From positions 746,187 to 810,186 of the forward strand of contig JAJEKV010000110.1 in the NCBI GenBank assembly GCA_021234155.1: a DNA stretch of 64,000 nt, read 5' to 3'. The stretch comes from Isoetes taiwanensis (Eukaryota > Streptophyta > Lycopodiopsida > Isoetales > Isoetaceae). This document shows, in pieces, positions 1 to 11,383 of this stretch (positions within the stretch are counted from its first letter, which is position 1; every line of letters starts with the position of its first letter). The notes beneath the pieces are model-generated. The model was not told where the DNA came from. It worked only from the letters and a program-made list of their open reading frames with translations, and did not search any database. The translations under genes were made by a program, and so were the position numbers.

Positions 1-218
1 CAAAAACGTTTTTCTCCAGACCGGAAACTTTCAAATTAACAAGATTGATATACTTGTAACAAAAGCCTAAAAGAAGAAGAAAAAATAAGACTAAAAAGGC
101 TTCTAACGACCATAAGCAATGTGAAACGCATTAATTGGCACAAGAGGAAGAGTACGTTCAACTTCTCTTTGTTGATGAAGAACCCTGTGTGCTTTGTCTT
201 GGATTTGTCAACAGAATA

Positions 219-570
219 TTATTTATTTTGCAGACAAAGACGAAGAAGTTGGTTAAGCCACTGACATAAAGATATCACCTTCTGGAACATCTTCAGCAAG
301 TAGGTTACAATGCATGTTGCTTGGCTTAGGTCAACATAAGTTCCGCACGAATCAGGTAAATGTATCCTCAATGCAACGTCTGGTTGGATGATGCTGTTTG
401 ACAGCATCATCCAACCATCCCATCAGTCTAAAGATGTTAATCAGACAGCTATAGTGCTCTAATGTTGGTGGTGATCCCATAGCCTTGACTGATAGAAGAA
501 AAGACATGGCAGCAAGATCCTCATGACATGTAAAAAGGATGCTACCCAAAGTAACGTTATCAATAGACAA
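219..570 (-). pseudogene. PPR protein fragment, frameshifted
   Basis: Read on the minus strand, the segment has a typical pentatricopeptide pattern: a piece like VTLGSILFTC, then PTLEHYSCLINIFRLMGWLD, then in another frame PDVALRIHLPDSCGTYVDLS. In the PPR family the 'LEHYSC-hydrophobic-GWLDDA' and 'GTYVxLS' patterns lie near the end of the repeat tract and in the E domain of organellar RNA-editing or RNA-binding factors. The frame is lost directly after GWLDDAV, at a perfect inverted repeat (382-416), and no long PPR frame extends either way. I read it as a short decayed remnant, not a working gene. A single exon of a larger gene running off the left edge is possible but less likely. Confidence 0.5.
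382..416. repeat. Perfect 16-bp palindrome with 3-nt loop
   Basis: The arm GGTTGGATGATGCTGT (382-397) is followed by TTG and then its exact reverse complement (401-416). One arm encodes the PPR-like GWLDDAV on the minus strand; the other is its inverted copy and coincides with the frame break. Confidence 0.9.
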
Positions 571-1629
571 TCTTTTTTATTGCATTTGCTGGCAATATAC
601 CCATTATTTTACTTTGCCATATTGCCCTTGTATACAACGAAGAAAATCTTATTCTCTAGCATGTCAGTAAGTCAGTAAGGATTAGAATTTTTATCTTTGA
701 CCCCAAAACTAATATGCTGGAATACGTGGCATATTGTGGCAGTGCCACTTGACAAAAATCTATGCCCAAGCACAAATTGGGCCTTGACATGCTATTGTCT
801 CAGGCTTATATGTAATAAGAGAACCGGCTCAGTCCAAAACTATAACTTCATGAATTCTCGAATAAAACAAAATATAAGAAACAGAAGCATGCAAAAATAG
901 AAGAATTGTAGCATGTTAAATATGGCTCTAAGCTCATGCGGCAAGCGGCATGAAGAAAAACCTTACCTTCATCCTGCACGATAAGGTATGCTTGTTTGTT
1001 TTTATCATTGATATGATTGAGGTTAAGCTCAAAATCTAACACTTCCTATAGGACTTTACATTGTCGGTTAACGGAAGTCAACGGTGCAAGAATGCAAATC
1101 CCATTCCGATGGAATCTAGTTATGTCAGAAACGTGGTGAGGCTACTCACAGTTCAATGACTGCCTGTGGTATTAAGACACGTTCCTGCATGCCCTAAAAA
1201 GTGTTTCAATCTACCTCTGCCAGAAGATAGAAATGCAAAAACTCTTCACCAAACCAGATCATTAGAAAACCATTTTAATTTTTCCATGTTTATTTCAAAC
1301 ATATCTTCTAGAATAAATTTTCCTGGTATATTAGGCAGCCGTGATCAAACCCCGAAAATCATTTTGTCAAACTTTGTATCCAATGATCTCGGCTGCAGCT
1401 TGAAACTGCTTAATAGAAGCACCTAACATGGTGGTCAATCCAGAGCTTTTGGTAGACTTGACCTCGTCGAAATCAAATGGGGTTGCTTCTGCTGCTGTCT
1501 TACGCCACACACTTTGGCTGCCTCCTCTTAAGCAAAACGGTGGTTCCCATGGCTACAAAGTGGGGATGCGAGGGATGCGTACCGCCAAGAGAAAAGGCCT
1601 ACGCATCAACAAGTGGGAAAGAAATTGTC
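571..1629. other. No gene recognised
   Basis: Several short open frames are present but none has a recognisable motif or a convincing exon structure. Confidence 0.5.
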
Positions 1630-1800
1630 GGATTTTTAGAATTTCCCGAACCGCTGATGCCGAAAAATAAAAAGATCCAATGGACAGGAATTGTTTTAGC
1701 TTTACGGGTAACGACACGTGGCATATCTAGAATTGCAGAAATCGGCAGCTCGGGTTAGGCAACCCCGCTAAAAACCAGCGTAATTGCGTGGTTGGGGTGA
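1630..1800 (+). repeat. Dispersed repeat, copy 1 (ACACGTGGCATA core)
   Basis: This stretch shares an ordered set of blocks with 5280-5520 and with the sequence flanking the gypsy element (about 16,900-16,962 continued at 28,035-28,150): a GACACGTGGCATA block, a short spacer, then CAGCTCGGGTTAGGCAACCC and GCTAAAA. The blocks keep order and spacing but differ by substitutions and small indels, so the copies are old relatives. It could be a non-autonomous transposable element; no terminal repeats or target duplication could be fixed. Confidence 0.6.
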
Positions 1801-4800
1801 AGGTTAGGGCTGGGATAGAGAAGTTACTTTGGCTGCTTTATTTTTAAATGCAACGTGGTACGGAGCAACGATTTAAGTTTTGTTGATTCTTTGTATTTAT
1901 CTTTTCATGGGCGGTCCTATAGAGGGTTTTATAGCCACCACAATAGTACCTTTGTTGACAAATCAGGTGTTGATAGATAATAATTGATTTCGTGTTGTAG
2001 ATAGATAGATAGTATAAGATCGGGGATGTGCAATTTTACTTGTAAAATATGCAATTGATGTCCCTTGTTTCCTTTGATATGTGCAATCATATCAACCTAG
2101 AAATAAATACCATCTCTTCAATCTAAAGTGTCGTGGCTACTTTTGCTCGATCAACATATTCTTCGGGCACTCATCATAAGATCTAGGCTCAAGGTAATAT
2201 TCTTATTGTTATTTGGTTAACCGTTTCAAGAGCACTTGCATACCATAAAGGTTTTATCACTCAAAAGTTATAACATTGAATGCTTAATCGGCCATTCTCA
2301 AAGGACTTGCAGAAAGAAGAGCACCCTTTAATTCAGGCCTACAAAGATTTGTTACATGTAATATATTTACTTTTACAAGAAACTATGACAACCAGATATT
2401 GAAAATGAACCAAATGTCTTGTATATGTTATTAAAATGGCTTGTCTTTAGGCTTGCAGCATTGCTCATGCTTCAGGGCATATCCAAACGGAGAAAGTCAC
2501 ATCCCCAGCGTACATTATTCAGTTACAAGCATAATAGAAAATCACATATGAATATGATAAAATGAAGTCTCTAGATGTTTATGATTGTCATGCAAAAATA
2601 CTACTTTGGATGCCCTCTTATGAAAAAAGAAACGACTATGTGTCGGTGCTCCTTAGCATTACCCAAGAAAGCTCAATAGTTTTTGTCACATTCTGGGATA
2701 TGTTCAACTAGGCCAATTTTCAATAAGTAACTGTCAGAAGAGAGAAGTATTTCTGTTGTGCATACATAAATCCAACCTGGCCAGGTTTGACAAGCTTTGT
2801 AACCATATTCCTCTTTAATTTGCTCTATGCCTGCAAACAAAATATCAATCCAAGCCAAGCTTGATTTCTTTATTTTTATTGGGTCTTCTTCTCAAGCTTG
2901 TGCTGCTTTTTTGCAAACCTAGTACAATATGACAATTAAAAGTTATGATCTGGAAAGTAAACTTACCCAACAACAGTACGTGGTGTCAGGTGTATTATTT
3001 ACCATGTATAGATCATGTTTCGGAAAATCTAACAAGGGCTACAACAGGAATAGATTTGACAAACTTCTTTCATGTGCCTTCAAAGACCTATGGCTTTTGT
3101 CTTCAAATGCATCATAATCACCATAAAATGAAGCCAATTGTTGGTTATATAGGGGCAAGATATCCAGAACCATCAAGCAACAACATAGTTAACACCCAAC
3201 CCAACTAACCATATCCAATATTATATTAGCAAATTATATTGTGTTTAGTTACCAATAGAGTCCAGAAATACATTCTACAAGACTAGATTTTGCTGTGGAT
3301 TCAATCTTGTGACCATCAGGCTGCACAATTGTAAGAGAACTTTGCATTTGAAGATAACCCAAGTGAAGAAGCAATTCAACATAATGAAGTGTATACTGAA
3401 CAGGTGGGAAGATGTATTAGGGACGGACATATGATTTTATGGATTCGTCTAAGTCATGCTGGAAAGTCTTGTTTCCTCAAAAGAATATGCATCACAAAAA
3501 GTAAGATGAGAATAGTCAATAATAGAAAATGATATACAAGAGGGAGCAGAGAAGGCGAGACAAGTCTTCACCCAATGAACTAAAATTGCTATTGAATGAG
3601 AAGACCTACAAAATTAGTGACCACTGCCTTTAGAACTGGATCTTATATACGCTGAGCCATGCCGATTATTAGTATCCTTCACCTCCAAATTCTTCCAAAT
3701 AAGCAAGGACCCAAAATGCATTGTAATTCTCTAAGCCTCAGGAAAGGAATAGACCTTATAAATCCATCACTCATCTGGACATCTATATTCAAAGAAATCT
3801 TACATGAGTATACTACATACTTTAGAACCACCATACAAGCCGGTGCACCCTCTTCCGGACAGCCATGCTAAATGTACTTTATTCTTTGCCAAAACAATAT
3901 GAGACATGCCCATAAGGTAGGCACACACACCCAAACAAATAGACATATTGAAAAAATGGGACCTCTTGTCAAATGTTTTACTATATCCCACATATGTCTC
4001 GTTTCTTTTTATCTTGTCTTCATATGTACAAAGGTTATTTTCTAGTGAAAGGCTACAAAGAACTTACCCGCAATAAAAAATGGAGTGTAATTCAAGTCTA
4101 AGTCCACACGCTTTTTCTCGTCTTCATTAGATAGGTCATTATTTGGTACAAATTGTCTGCTTACGTAAATAACAAAATATATTGATCGTAAAAGCCACTA
4201 ACAATGATGATGCACTCTCCGTGAAGTAGTATCTCAGAGCCATCCTGCTCCACATAGGACAAAAAGGTTTGATCTATAATTGCATAGCAACAGAAGAACC
4301 TTGATAACAAATCGTGAACTTGCAGCCATGTTGAATTTGCAAGTTTTACCGCACTTAAAAATAAAAAGAGCTAACACTACAAGCTTAGAGTTAGACCATC
4401 AAGCCTACATGATGAGCAAATTTTTTAACAAGCGAGCATAAAGATCATAGCTATCCAACCGGCACGATAAATAATTGCAAAATATTTCACAACATCTCGT
4501 TAACTACCGCGGCATTATATGAAGGCAATAGAGGTCAACAACAACATGGAGGCTAGCTTCTGGCCATACATCTTACAAGGACAATAATATCATTGATGCA
4601 AAAGTGTCCAAACATGCATGGTTTAGTCGAAATACATACCTTTATTCCTTGGTAAGACTGTGGATATGTTCCTTTTGTTGTGGTTTAAATCAAGACAATA
4701 TAATCATTGCACCCAAAGAAAGAGATGGCCAATGCGGTTGAACCACTTCTATTTAATCTAGAAATAAACAAGGCCCTTCATAACTTCCATAGGATTTGGC

Positions 4801-5279
4801 TTAGGATATCCTAGCTCAACACGGAAGGAGGTGGCTATGATGAACACAAGACCTCCTATGATAAATAAAGTCTAGCTTTTGAACTTGCAGATCTATTGGC
4901 ATCGCGACCTATTAGAAATCAGAATCGGTGACCTTAATTGAAGCCACTCCATAACCGAAAAGATCCCGGCCATCCGACGTAACAAAATTTTAGACACGGC
5001 CTAAGCGTAAGAAAGGAAGAAATGGAAATAAAAACTCAAGGATTGGGTTTCAAATCTCGATCAAGAGCAAGTAGCAAAAACATGAAAAATCTAGGTCAAA
5101 GGATGGCTATGGCGAGGCTATGGAGCGGATTGGGTTGGTGGAGCAGAATGAACTCAGTGGAGTGGATTATGGTTACATTCCTTCTTCGATGGGAGCGGAT
5201 TGGGTTTCATGGCAGCAACTTCCACAAAGGAACAGCATCCCAACACCGGCCACGCAATCGTGCACTTTGCCCTAAACCG
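1801..5279. other. Intergenic, no gene recognised
   Basis: AT-rich sequence with only short frames and no conserved motif. A small GATA-type microsatellite (about 2000-2012) is visible. Nothing else can be supported. Confidence 0.5.
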
Positions 5280-5520
5280 GCGGGAAGAAGAAAGAAAAAA
5301 AAAGTTGGCTATGGCCACCACGAAGCTTGGTAGATCTCCCGGCAGCAAATACTTTTTTTCTAATTTCCATGACCCTACGATCGGAAAAAATAAAGAATCG
5401 GACGGGCTAAAAGAAAACAGCTGACGTGGCAAGACACGTGGCATAGCTCGAAGTGGGCAGGGGGTTAAGGCAACCCTGCTAAAAAAATGCCCTGTAATTT
5501 TTGCGTGGCTATAACATGCC
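5280..5520 (+). repeat. Dispersed repeat, copy 2, upstream of the kinase gene
   Basis: Shared blocks with copies 1 and 3 include CTATGGCCACCA, AAGCTTGGTAGATCTC, TTCTAATTT, GACACGTGGCATAGCT, a GGGCAG block and GGCAACCCTGCTAAA. It ends about 140 bp before the TATA box of the LRR-kinase gene. Its CACGTG motif, a G-box/ABRE core in plants, could therefore act in that promoter. The regulatory role is inference from position only. Confidence 0.6.
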
Positions 5521-5657
5521 GTGGTTATAACATGACGGCATCCGATATATACTGCGCTCGACGATGACACTGAAAAAACGGATAGTTTGGAAGTAGGTTC
5601 GCACTTTCTGGCTATGGCAGCGCCGTGGGCAGCCATGAAGTTGTCCCATTTGCTCTT

Positions 5658-5663
5658 TATAAA
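5658..5663 (+). promoter_or_regulatory. TATA box of the LRR-EDR1-kinase gene
   Basis: TATAAA lies in TCTTTATAAATTCG. About 60-70 bp downstream a likely 5'-UTR donor (CCCAG|GTATAATT, about 5722) and acceptor (TTTGCAG, about 5954) bracket a leader intron before the ATG at 6040. Confidence 0.5.
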
Positions 5664-6039
5664 TTCGTTTATTTATGCACGCCCCAGTTTCCCCAACTCT
5701 CTCCTTCCACAGATTGACCCAGGTATAATTTCGTTACTCGTTTTTTCTTCTGCTCAAGTTCTCGTGACAGTCTTGTAGACCTGAAGCATTTCAAAATTCA
5801 ACCTAGGTATTATGTTGCTGAGGGCCAATTTTGAGTATTTAGTACTGTTGAGCTGGTTTTGTGATGTAGAAGATAAGGTATTTGAAGATGCGTGGTAGGC
5901 TTCATAGCATTGTTTTGAAATATGCCGCGGGCATAATATTTCGTGTCTTTGCAGGAAGCCAGCCAAGCCAGCCCATGATACCGTTTTTGAACTGGGAAGC
6001 AAAGTAATATTCTTTATGCCTGCAGCTAAATAGACGAAT

Positions 6040-9000
6040 ATGCAAGGAGAGTTAAGTCAGATAGTTGATGAGGGTCGAAAATCAAAAGCAGACCAAGTAG
6101 TGACGTTCAACGGAACAAGTGATGATCAGTCACTGGACACAGAAGACGATGGTTTGGTGCCAGAGTCTGGGAAAGAAGCTTTTTGTAAACGTGGAACGGT
6201 TAAGAAAAGTGATGGAAGCTATGGTAAAAGTAATAATCAGTATGAAGAGGATAAACCATTTGCAGCAAAAGAAGTGAATTCTTCTCATATTGCGAATATG
6301 TCTCAAAGTGAACTCTCCATCGACATCTCAAGGAATGATGTGAATTTGGCTTTGTTGTTTGAAAAATCGAACTGTGCTGATGCATCAGACATCAAACAAG
6401 GTTATGTGTTTGACAATACCTTTACGATTGTACCACATACGATAAAGGCCTTCAAAAAATTGAAGGTTTTGAAGATTTTCTCCAACAATGTAAAATATCT
6501 GCCAAAAGAAGTTGAAGAGCTGCAGGAGCTGGAACATTTACAAGTGAAAATGCATCCATCTGGGCTTGATAGCATCTTTCCTTTGGAAAAGTTAGCTGAT
6601 CTCAAGTCCTTGGAACTACATCAGATCCTGCCAAAGCCTTCAGCTTCTATAATACCAACTAATATTTCTCAAATGCAATCTTTGACCCGCCTTGCTATTT
6701 GTCATTTTTCCATCTCGTAAGCAAAGTTTTCCCACGGTTAATCTTATTCCCTTTTTTCCCATTTAGTTAAATGTTTAGAATCATTGACGAGTAACCTGTT
6801 TTTGAGATAGTAATAGTGCACATTTATTAATGCTTTAATGGCCCGTTTAAATTGATTTTTGTTCCATAATGTTCAACAGGTGTCTACCACCTGAAATTGG
6901 GTCTCTGAGGTGTCTTAAGGAGTTGGACTTATCATTTAACAAGTTGAAATTGCTCCCAAGTGAGATTGGTCTACTAAAGGCTCTGACAGTATTAAAAGTT
7001 GCAAGTAACAAACTAGTAAGGCTCCCCAGCGAGCTCACAGATCTTCCAATTATACGGAGCATTGACATTTCTTACAATAAACTAACATCACTTCAGTCTC
7101 TTGGGATGCATTCAATGAAGACCCTTCTGGAGCTAGATGCACGGGTATTGACATTCAGCCTCATCTTGAGCATATCCCTTGCCCTTGCCTTTGACTGTTT
7201 ATTTATGTTATTTTTTTCAGTGCAATAAGTTGCAGCGAATTGGAGAAGTGCCATTTTGGATTAAATGCAATTTTGAAGGGAATGAAAGCTTACTACACAA
7301 TTTCATGGTACATAGTGATGCAAGTGAGTGACTCTTTTGCCATCAGTAAGATAGATGGTACCAAAAGACTTCTAAGATCATGCTTTGTGTCCCTTGTAGG
7401 ACTATCAAATTCAAATGCAACCATAGTTTCTAGAAAGATTTACAGTTCTTCAATATCTAGTAAAGGAGCCAAGTTCACGGATTCACAATATAGGACACGC
7501 CAAGACAGACTTATTAGAAGCAGATACTATAAAGTTGTAACTGGTCCTAAGTTGGGAGTTATTAGTAGCAATGAGCAAGATCTGGAGAGCTGTGCTGAAG
7601 ATTTGGAAGAATGCAGAAGTAAAAAAGTTGATGAACCTATTGGTGATGAAGAGGATCAGGATACAAAACTGGATAGTGATGATAACAATAACACTACAAA
7701 CTTGGATCTTCCCGCACTTGAACAAAAATCTGCAGACAGCCCTAGTACGTCTAATTTTGAAGAGCACAGAGATTCTACTATTTCTGTGGCAGAGAGATTC
7801 CCCTTTTCGGAAGATGCGGGGCCATGTTTGCTTCAAGTAAAACGGTCCAGGGAATGCTCTGAGAATGGGGAAAGTGATAGCTCTTATAAAAAGAGGAGGC
7901 TTGTGAGTGTTTCTTCTAAGCTTTCATACAAGTACTTTGAAAAATCGTTTTGTGGGTTTGATGAATATATGCATGATGGATTTTACGATGCTGGAAGAGG
8001 TCATCCATTTCTGCCACTGGATGAACTTGAAGAGGAAGGGTTACGGCTTGGCACCAGGGAAGTTATTCTTGTTGACAGGTGAGGAGGATGGTATGTTCAC
8101 TAGCATCTTAACGGTCATCTAGTTCCGAATTTAAATTGGAATACCCTAACCTTTTGAGAAATGAACAGGTCTAAAGATGATAATCTGGATGTGACAGTGT
8201 CTTTGGCAAAACAGTTTCTAGCATCACTTGGTACACATATGGACGATTGTCATAGAGCTTCTGTACTTGCTCTTTTCGTGTCTAACCACTTTGGTGGTAG
8301 CGATTCTTTATGGAATATGAAACAGGTGAGAAGAACTGCTCATGGTGGCAGCTCAATTGCTCTACAGACATGTTCCTGTCTAGATAGGACTTGGAATATG
8401 GCAAATGGAGCTTATAATGTTACTTCAAATTCCTTGGAGACTTCTTCTCACACTCTGGTCAGTTTGTCAAATATGGATATATGCAATGCAAAGCAAAGAC
8501 AAAGGTCAAATATAGTGCCACTCGGTGCATTACAGTTTGGTGTTTGTAGACACAGAGCCTTACTTTTCAAGGTAAAACATTTACAATCAGGTTATTGGTA
8601 GAATCTCTTGGTTGCTTGCTAACCTTGTTGCTTACTGACCTTGCCTTGCTTAATTCTAGTATTTATGTGACAGAATCAATCCTCCTGTACGTTGCGCAGT
8701 TGTTCGTGGGTACTTGGACTATACATCCCATGCATGGAATATCATTATCGTTAAGAAAAATAATCTTGATGTCTGCATGCTGGTGGATGCATGCCATCCT
8801 TTCGATATACGGCCTGAGGATGATCCAGAGTATTTTTGCCGGTATGTTCTAATTTCAATATATTGCTTATTGTCTGACATTTAAATTCAATCTCCTCTAG
8901 TATAAAGTTGTTGGAAAAGTGGACCTTTAATATAGGACAAACTGAAAGCTTCTTCGTGATATTAGATTTGGAACCAAATGATGATCCAGCCTGAAAGTTG

Positions 9001-10577
9001 GGACTTGTGAGTTTTTGTCTGCCTTCTGGCTTCCATTGATTTTGTCCAAAAACTTTGGCTTGAGGTGGGATTAGCTTCCTTTTCCCTGGCTGTACCAAAT
9101 AAGTATGCATGTAGGCAGCATTATTTACCAGGGCATGTCGTCTTACTGCTACGAACCTGCAGGTACCTTCCTCTGAAGCGGGTTACATTGCCGGGTTATC
9201 TGGGAAATGTTTCAGATGGTCGTGGCGAAGCACCTATGCTGTTAGAGGAGATCGGTTGTGGTGCCTCTGGTGCTGTTGTCTATAGATGCCTTCTCGAAGG
9301 GCATACACTGGCCACTAAGGTTAGTCTTGTTCTGTATAAATTCTTATTAGTTTTTCAGAGCTTGATGCTTTATTGAACAGGTGAGACAATTAAGTACAAG
9401 TGATGCTTTCTTATTAAAGCAAAGTGGATACCGTTGGTTGAGTGAATTGCATATCCTCTACAGCATTGGAGAGCATCCATGCATAGTAAGCTTTTATGGT
9501 CACGAGCTGCAACTAGTTCCAGAAACAGCAACTGGGAAAGACAGGATTGCTTCACAGCTCATGTTGTTTTTGGAGTATATGAAGACTGGCACACTTCAGG
9601 TAGTCTTGGCAGTAGATGATTGCACTATAAATTCCGCCAGTTCTTGAAGACCTAAGCTTTTGTTGCTGCAGGACCTCAAAGAAAAGTTGATGCTTGAAGG
9701 AAATAGCCACATGCCTGCCGCTATTTTGTTGCATATTGCAAAGTCAGTAGTATCTGGATTGGCATGGCTTCATTCAAAGAATATAATCCACCGGGATATT
9801 AAGGCCACAAATATTCTTCTAGATATGGAAAGTGCAGGTATGCCAATTGTCAAGATTTGCGACTTCGACAGTGCAGTTTCTCTTAATTCATCTGCATGGC
9901 ACGGATGCTATCTGGCACACCTTGGTGTGCCATCAATGAACAGTTGCATTGGAACGCTTCGATGGATGGCTCCTGAAGTGCTGAATTCTAATTGTACCAA
10001 GCAGTCATATGGATTGGTGAGCAAGCATTTTCATTTTTATCTACAAAAATGGTTATATTTATACTGTATCTTCCAAAAAGAGAAGGAGAATGCTCTCATA
10101 CATGTGATGTCATATCAGGAAACGGACATATGGTCTTTCGGGTGCCTGCTTGGAGAGATGCTTACACTTGATGTACCGTATGCAGGATTAGACGAAGCAG
10201 AGGTGTGTTCTTATCTTCAGGTATGCAAGACTTTTTCCTCTTGGATATAGACTCGCAAACAATTTAACCTGGCTGTCTTATTGCAGAGAGGTGAAAGGCC
10301 AGTGCTTCATAATTCCAAGACTGGTGAATTGCTGTTAAGCATAAAGGACGACGTGGTGTGCATGGCTACGTCTTTGGCAGGTATCGAAGGCTCGAAGGTT
10401 TTAAAGGAACTGATACACATCTTCATTTCCTGTACGCAAAAAGAACCATCTGCACGGCCAAGTGCCAAGGCAGTTCTGGAACAACTCATGTGCCTTTCTA
10501 TGAGGACAGTAGAGGAGAAGAAACAATTGCAGGAAAATGCAGCTGCAAGTGTGGCGATGATGGATCCTAGGCAATGA
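6040..10577 (+). CDS. LRR - EDR1 domain - protein kinase, 11 coding exons
   Basis: Exons: 6040-6716, 6880-7144, 7221-7323, 7400-8078, 8169-8571, 8660-8841, 9163-9319, 9381-9599, 9672-10016, 10119-10220 and 10287-10577. All junctions are GT-AG and in phase, giving 1140 residues. The N-terminus is acidic and low-complexity. Leucine-rich repeats span about residues 140-335 (e.g. LKELDLSFNKLKLLPSEIG). A charged linker follows, then an EDR1/CTR1-type domain at about 575-780 (RHRALLFK, HAWNIIIVK, DPEYFC). The kinase covers about 795-1120: glycine loop GCGASGAV, a lysine in ATK (about 822), HRDIKATN (Asp about 937), GTLRWMAPE and DIWSFG. The DFG motif reads DFD (about 959-961). Architecture and length match the plant family that includes Arabidopsis AT1G04210 (Raf-related), so a cytosolic Ser/Thr signalling kinase is likely. 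Substrate and pathway are unknown. The ATG at 6040 is the first in the open frame of exon 1. Confidence 0.9.
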
Positions 10578-11035
10578 TGATAATAATATAGTTGAGGTTC
10601 TAAATTTCCTTGTGTCAGAATCAGCCTCGAGGACCATGGCATTGTTTGACACACAGATAAAAGTGACATGTACAAAGGTGTGCCACAGCATCCTTTGGAT
10701 TAAGTGAGACAACACAATGCAGATGTGAGACAACATAATATAGATGCATTATGGGTCCTCTGGTTATATGTGCCATCAGATCAGAAAAGAATTCCTGATC
10801 ACAGGAACATTGTACAACTGTCTCAATATTCAAAATATCACTGTTTATGTTTCTATTGTCAATTATAATTTGGACTAAAGCTTATAATGCATAAACAGAA
10901 GGAAAGTGACGGTTAAATAAAAATCATTGTGGAAGATGCCAAGTTGTAGTGAAGTTCAGCACATCAGATTTTAATATGTCTAAAATTCAAGGATTGATAG
11001 TCACAAATTTACAGTGCACAACAGCCAAAGTAGTA
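10578..11035. other. Intergenic between convergent genes
   Basis: The 3' ends of the kinase gene (+) and the UPF0060 gene (-) face each other here. It presumably holds both 3' UTRs; no further gene is visible. Confidence 0.5.
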
Positions 11036-11383
11036 TTAATTTCTGGGAATGAACATAATCAAACAAACTCCAACAAGAGCCACTACGGCACCAACACCAT
11101 CCCAAGCATCAGGTCTCTGTTTATCAACAGCCCAGCCCCAAAGAATAGACAAGATGATGAAGAATCCACCATATGCAGCATAAGTCCGACCAAAGGTCTG
11201 CTTTTGTAAGGTGGGAATGATACCATATACAACTAACAGAGCACCGCCCAGAAGGAAAAATGGCCATGCCCATCCGTCCTTTCTCCATTTCCACACCAAC
11301 CAGCCTCCCCCTATCTCGCAGATCCCTGCAAATACAAAGAGTATTATGGAGAGCACTACTCCTTCCGCATCATATCTGACCAT
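11036..11383 (-). CDS. UPF0060 (YnfA-like) small membrane protein
   Basis: A single-exon frame of 115 residues starts at the ATG at 11383-11381. It shows four hydrophobic segments (about residues 8-25, 34-52, 64-82 and 93-111) and the family landmarks: GICEIGGGWLVW, a short loop, FGRTYAAYGG, then WGWAVD and the PDxWDxxGA-type stretch before the last helix. Length matches the usual 105-115 residues of UPF0060. Bacterial YnfA is related to small multidrug-resistance type transporters; function in plants is not established. An in-frame stop lies a short way upstream, though an upstream coding exon joined by splicing cannot be excluded. The gene is tail-to-tail with the kinase gene, about 460 bp apart. 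Confidence 0.85.
   Translation of the reverse strand: MVRYDAEGVVLSIILFVFAGICEIGGGWLVWKWRKDGWAWPFFLLGGALLVVYGIIPTLQKQTFGRTYAAYGGFFIILSILWGWAVDKQRPDAWDGVGAVVALVGVCLIMFIPRN

Noticed and set aside
1428-1758. Overlapping 80-93 residue plus-strand frames
   Set aside because: They fall in or next to dispersed repeat copy 1 and have no recognisable motif.
5154-5636. 160-residue open frame on the minus strand upstream of the kinase gene
   Set aside because: It lies in the dispersed repeat and promoter region, has no domain pattern and is Ser/Phe-rich noise.
10307-10736. Antisense frames of 111-122 residues over the last kinase exon
   Set aside because: They are shadows of the coding strand with no family signal.
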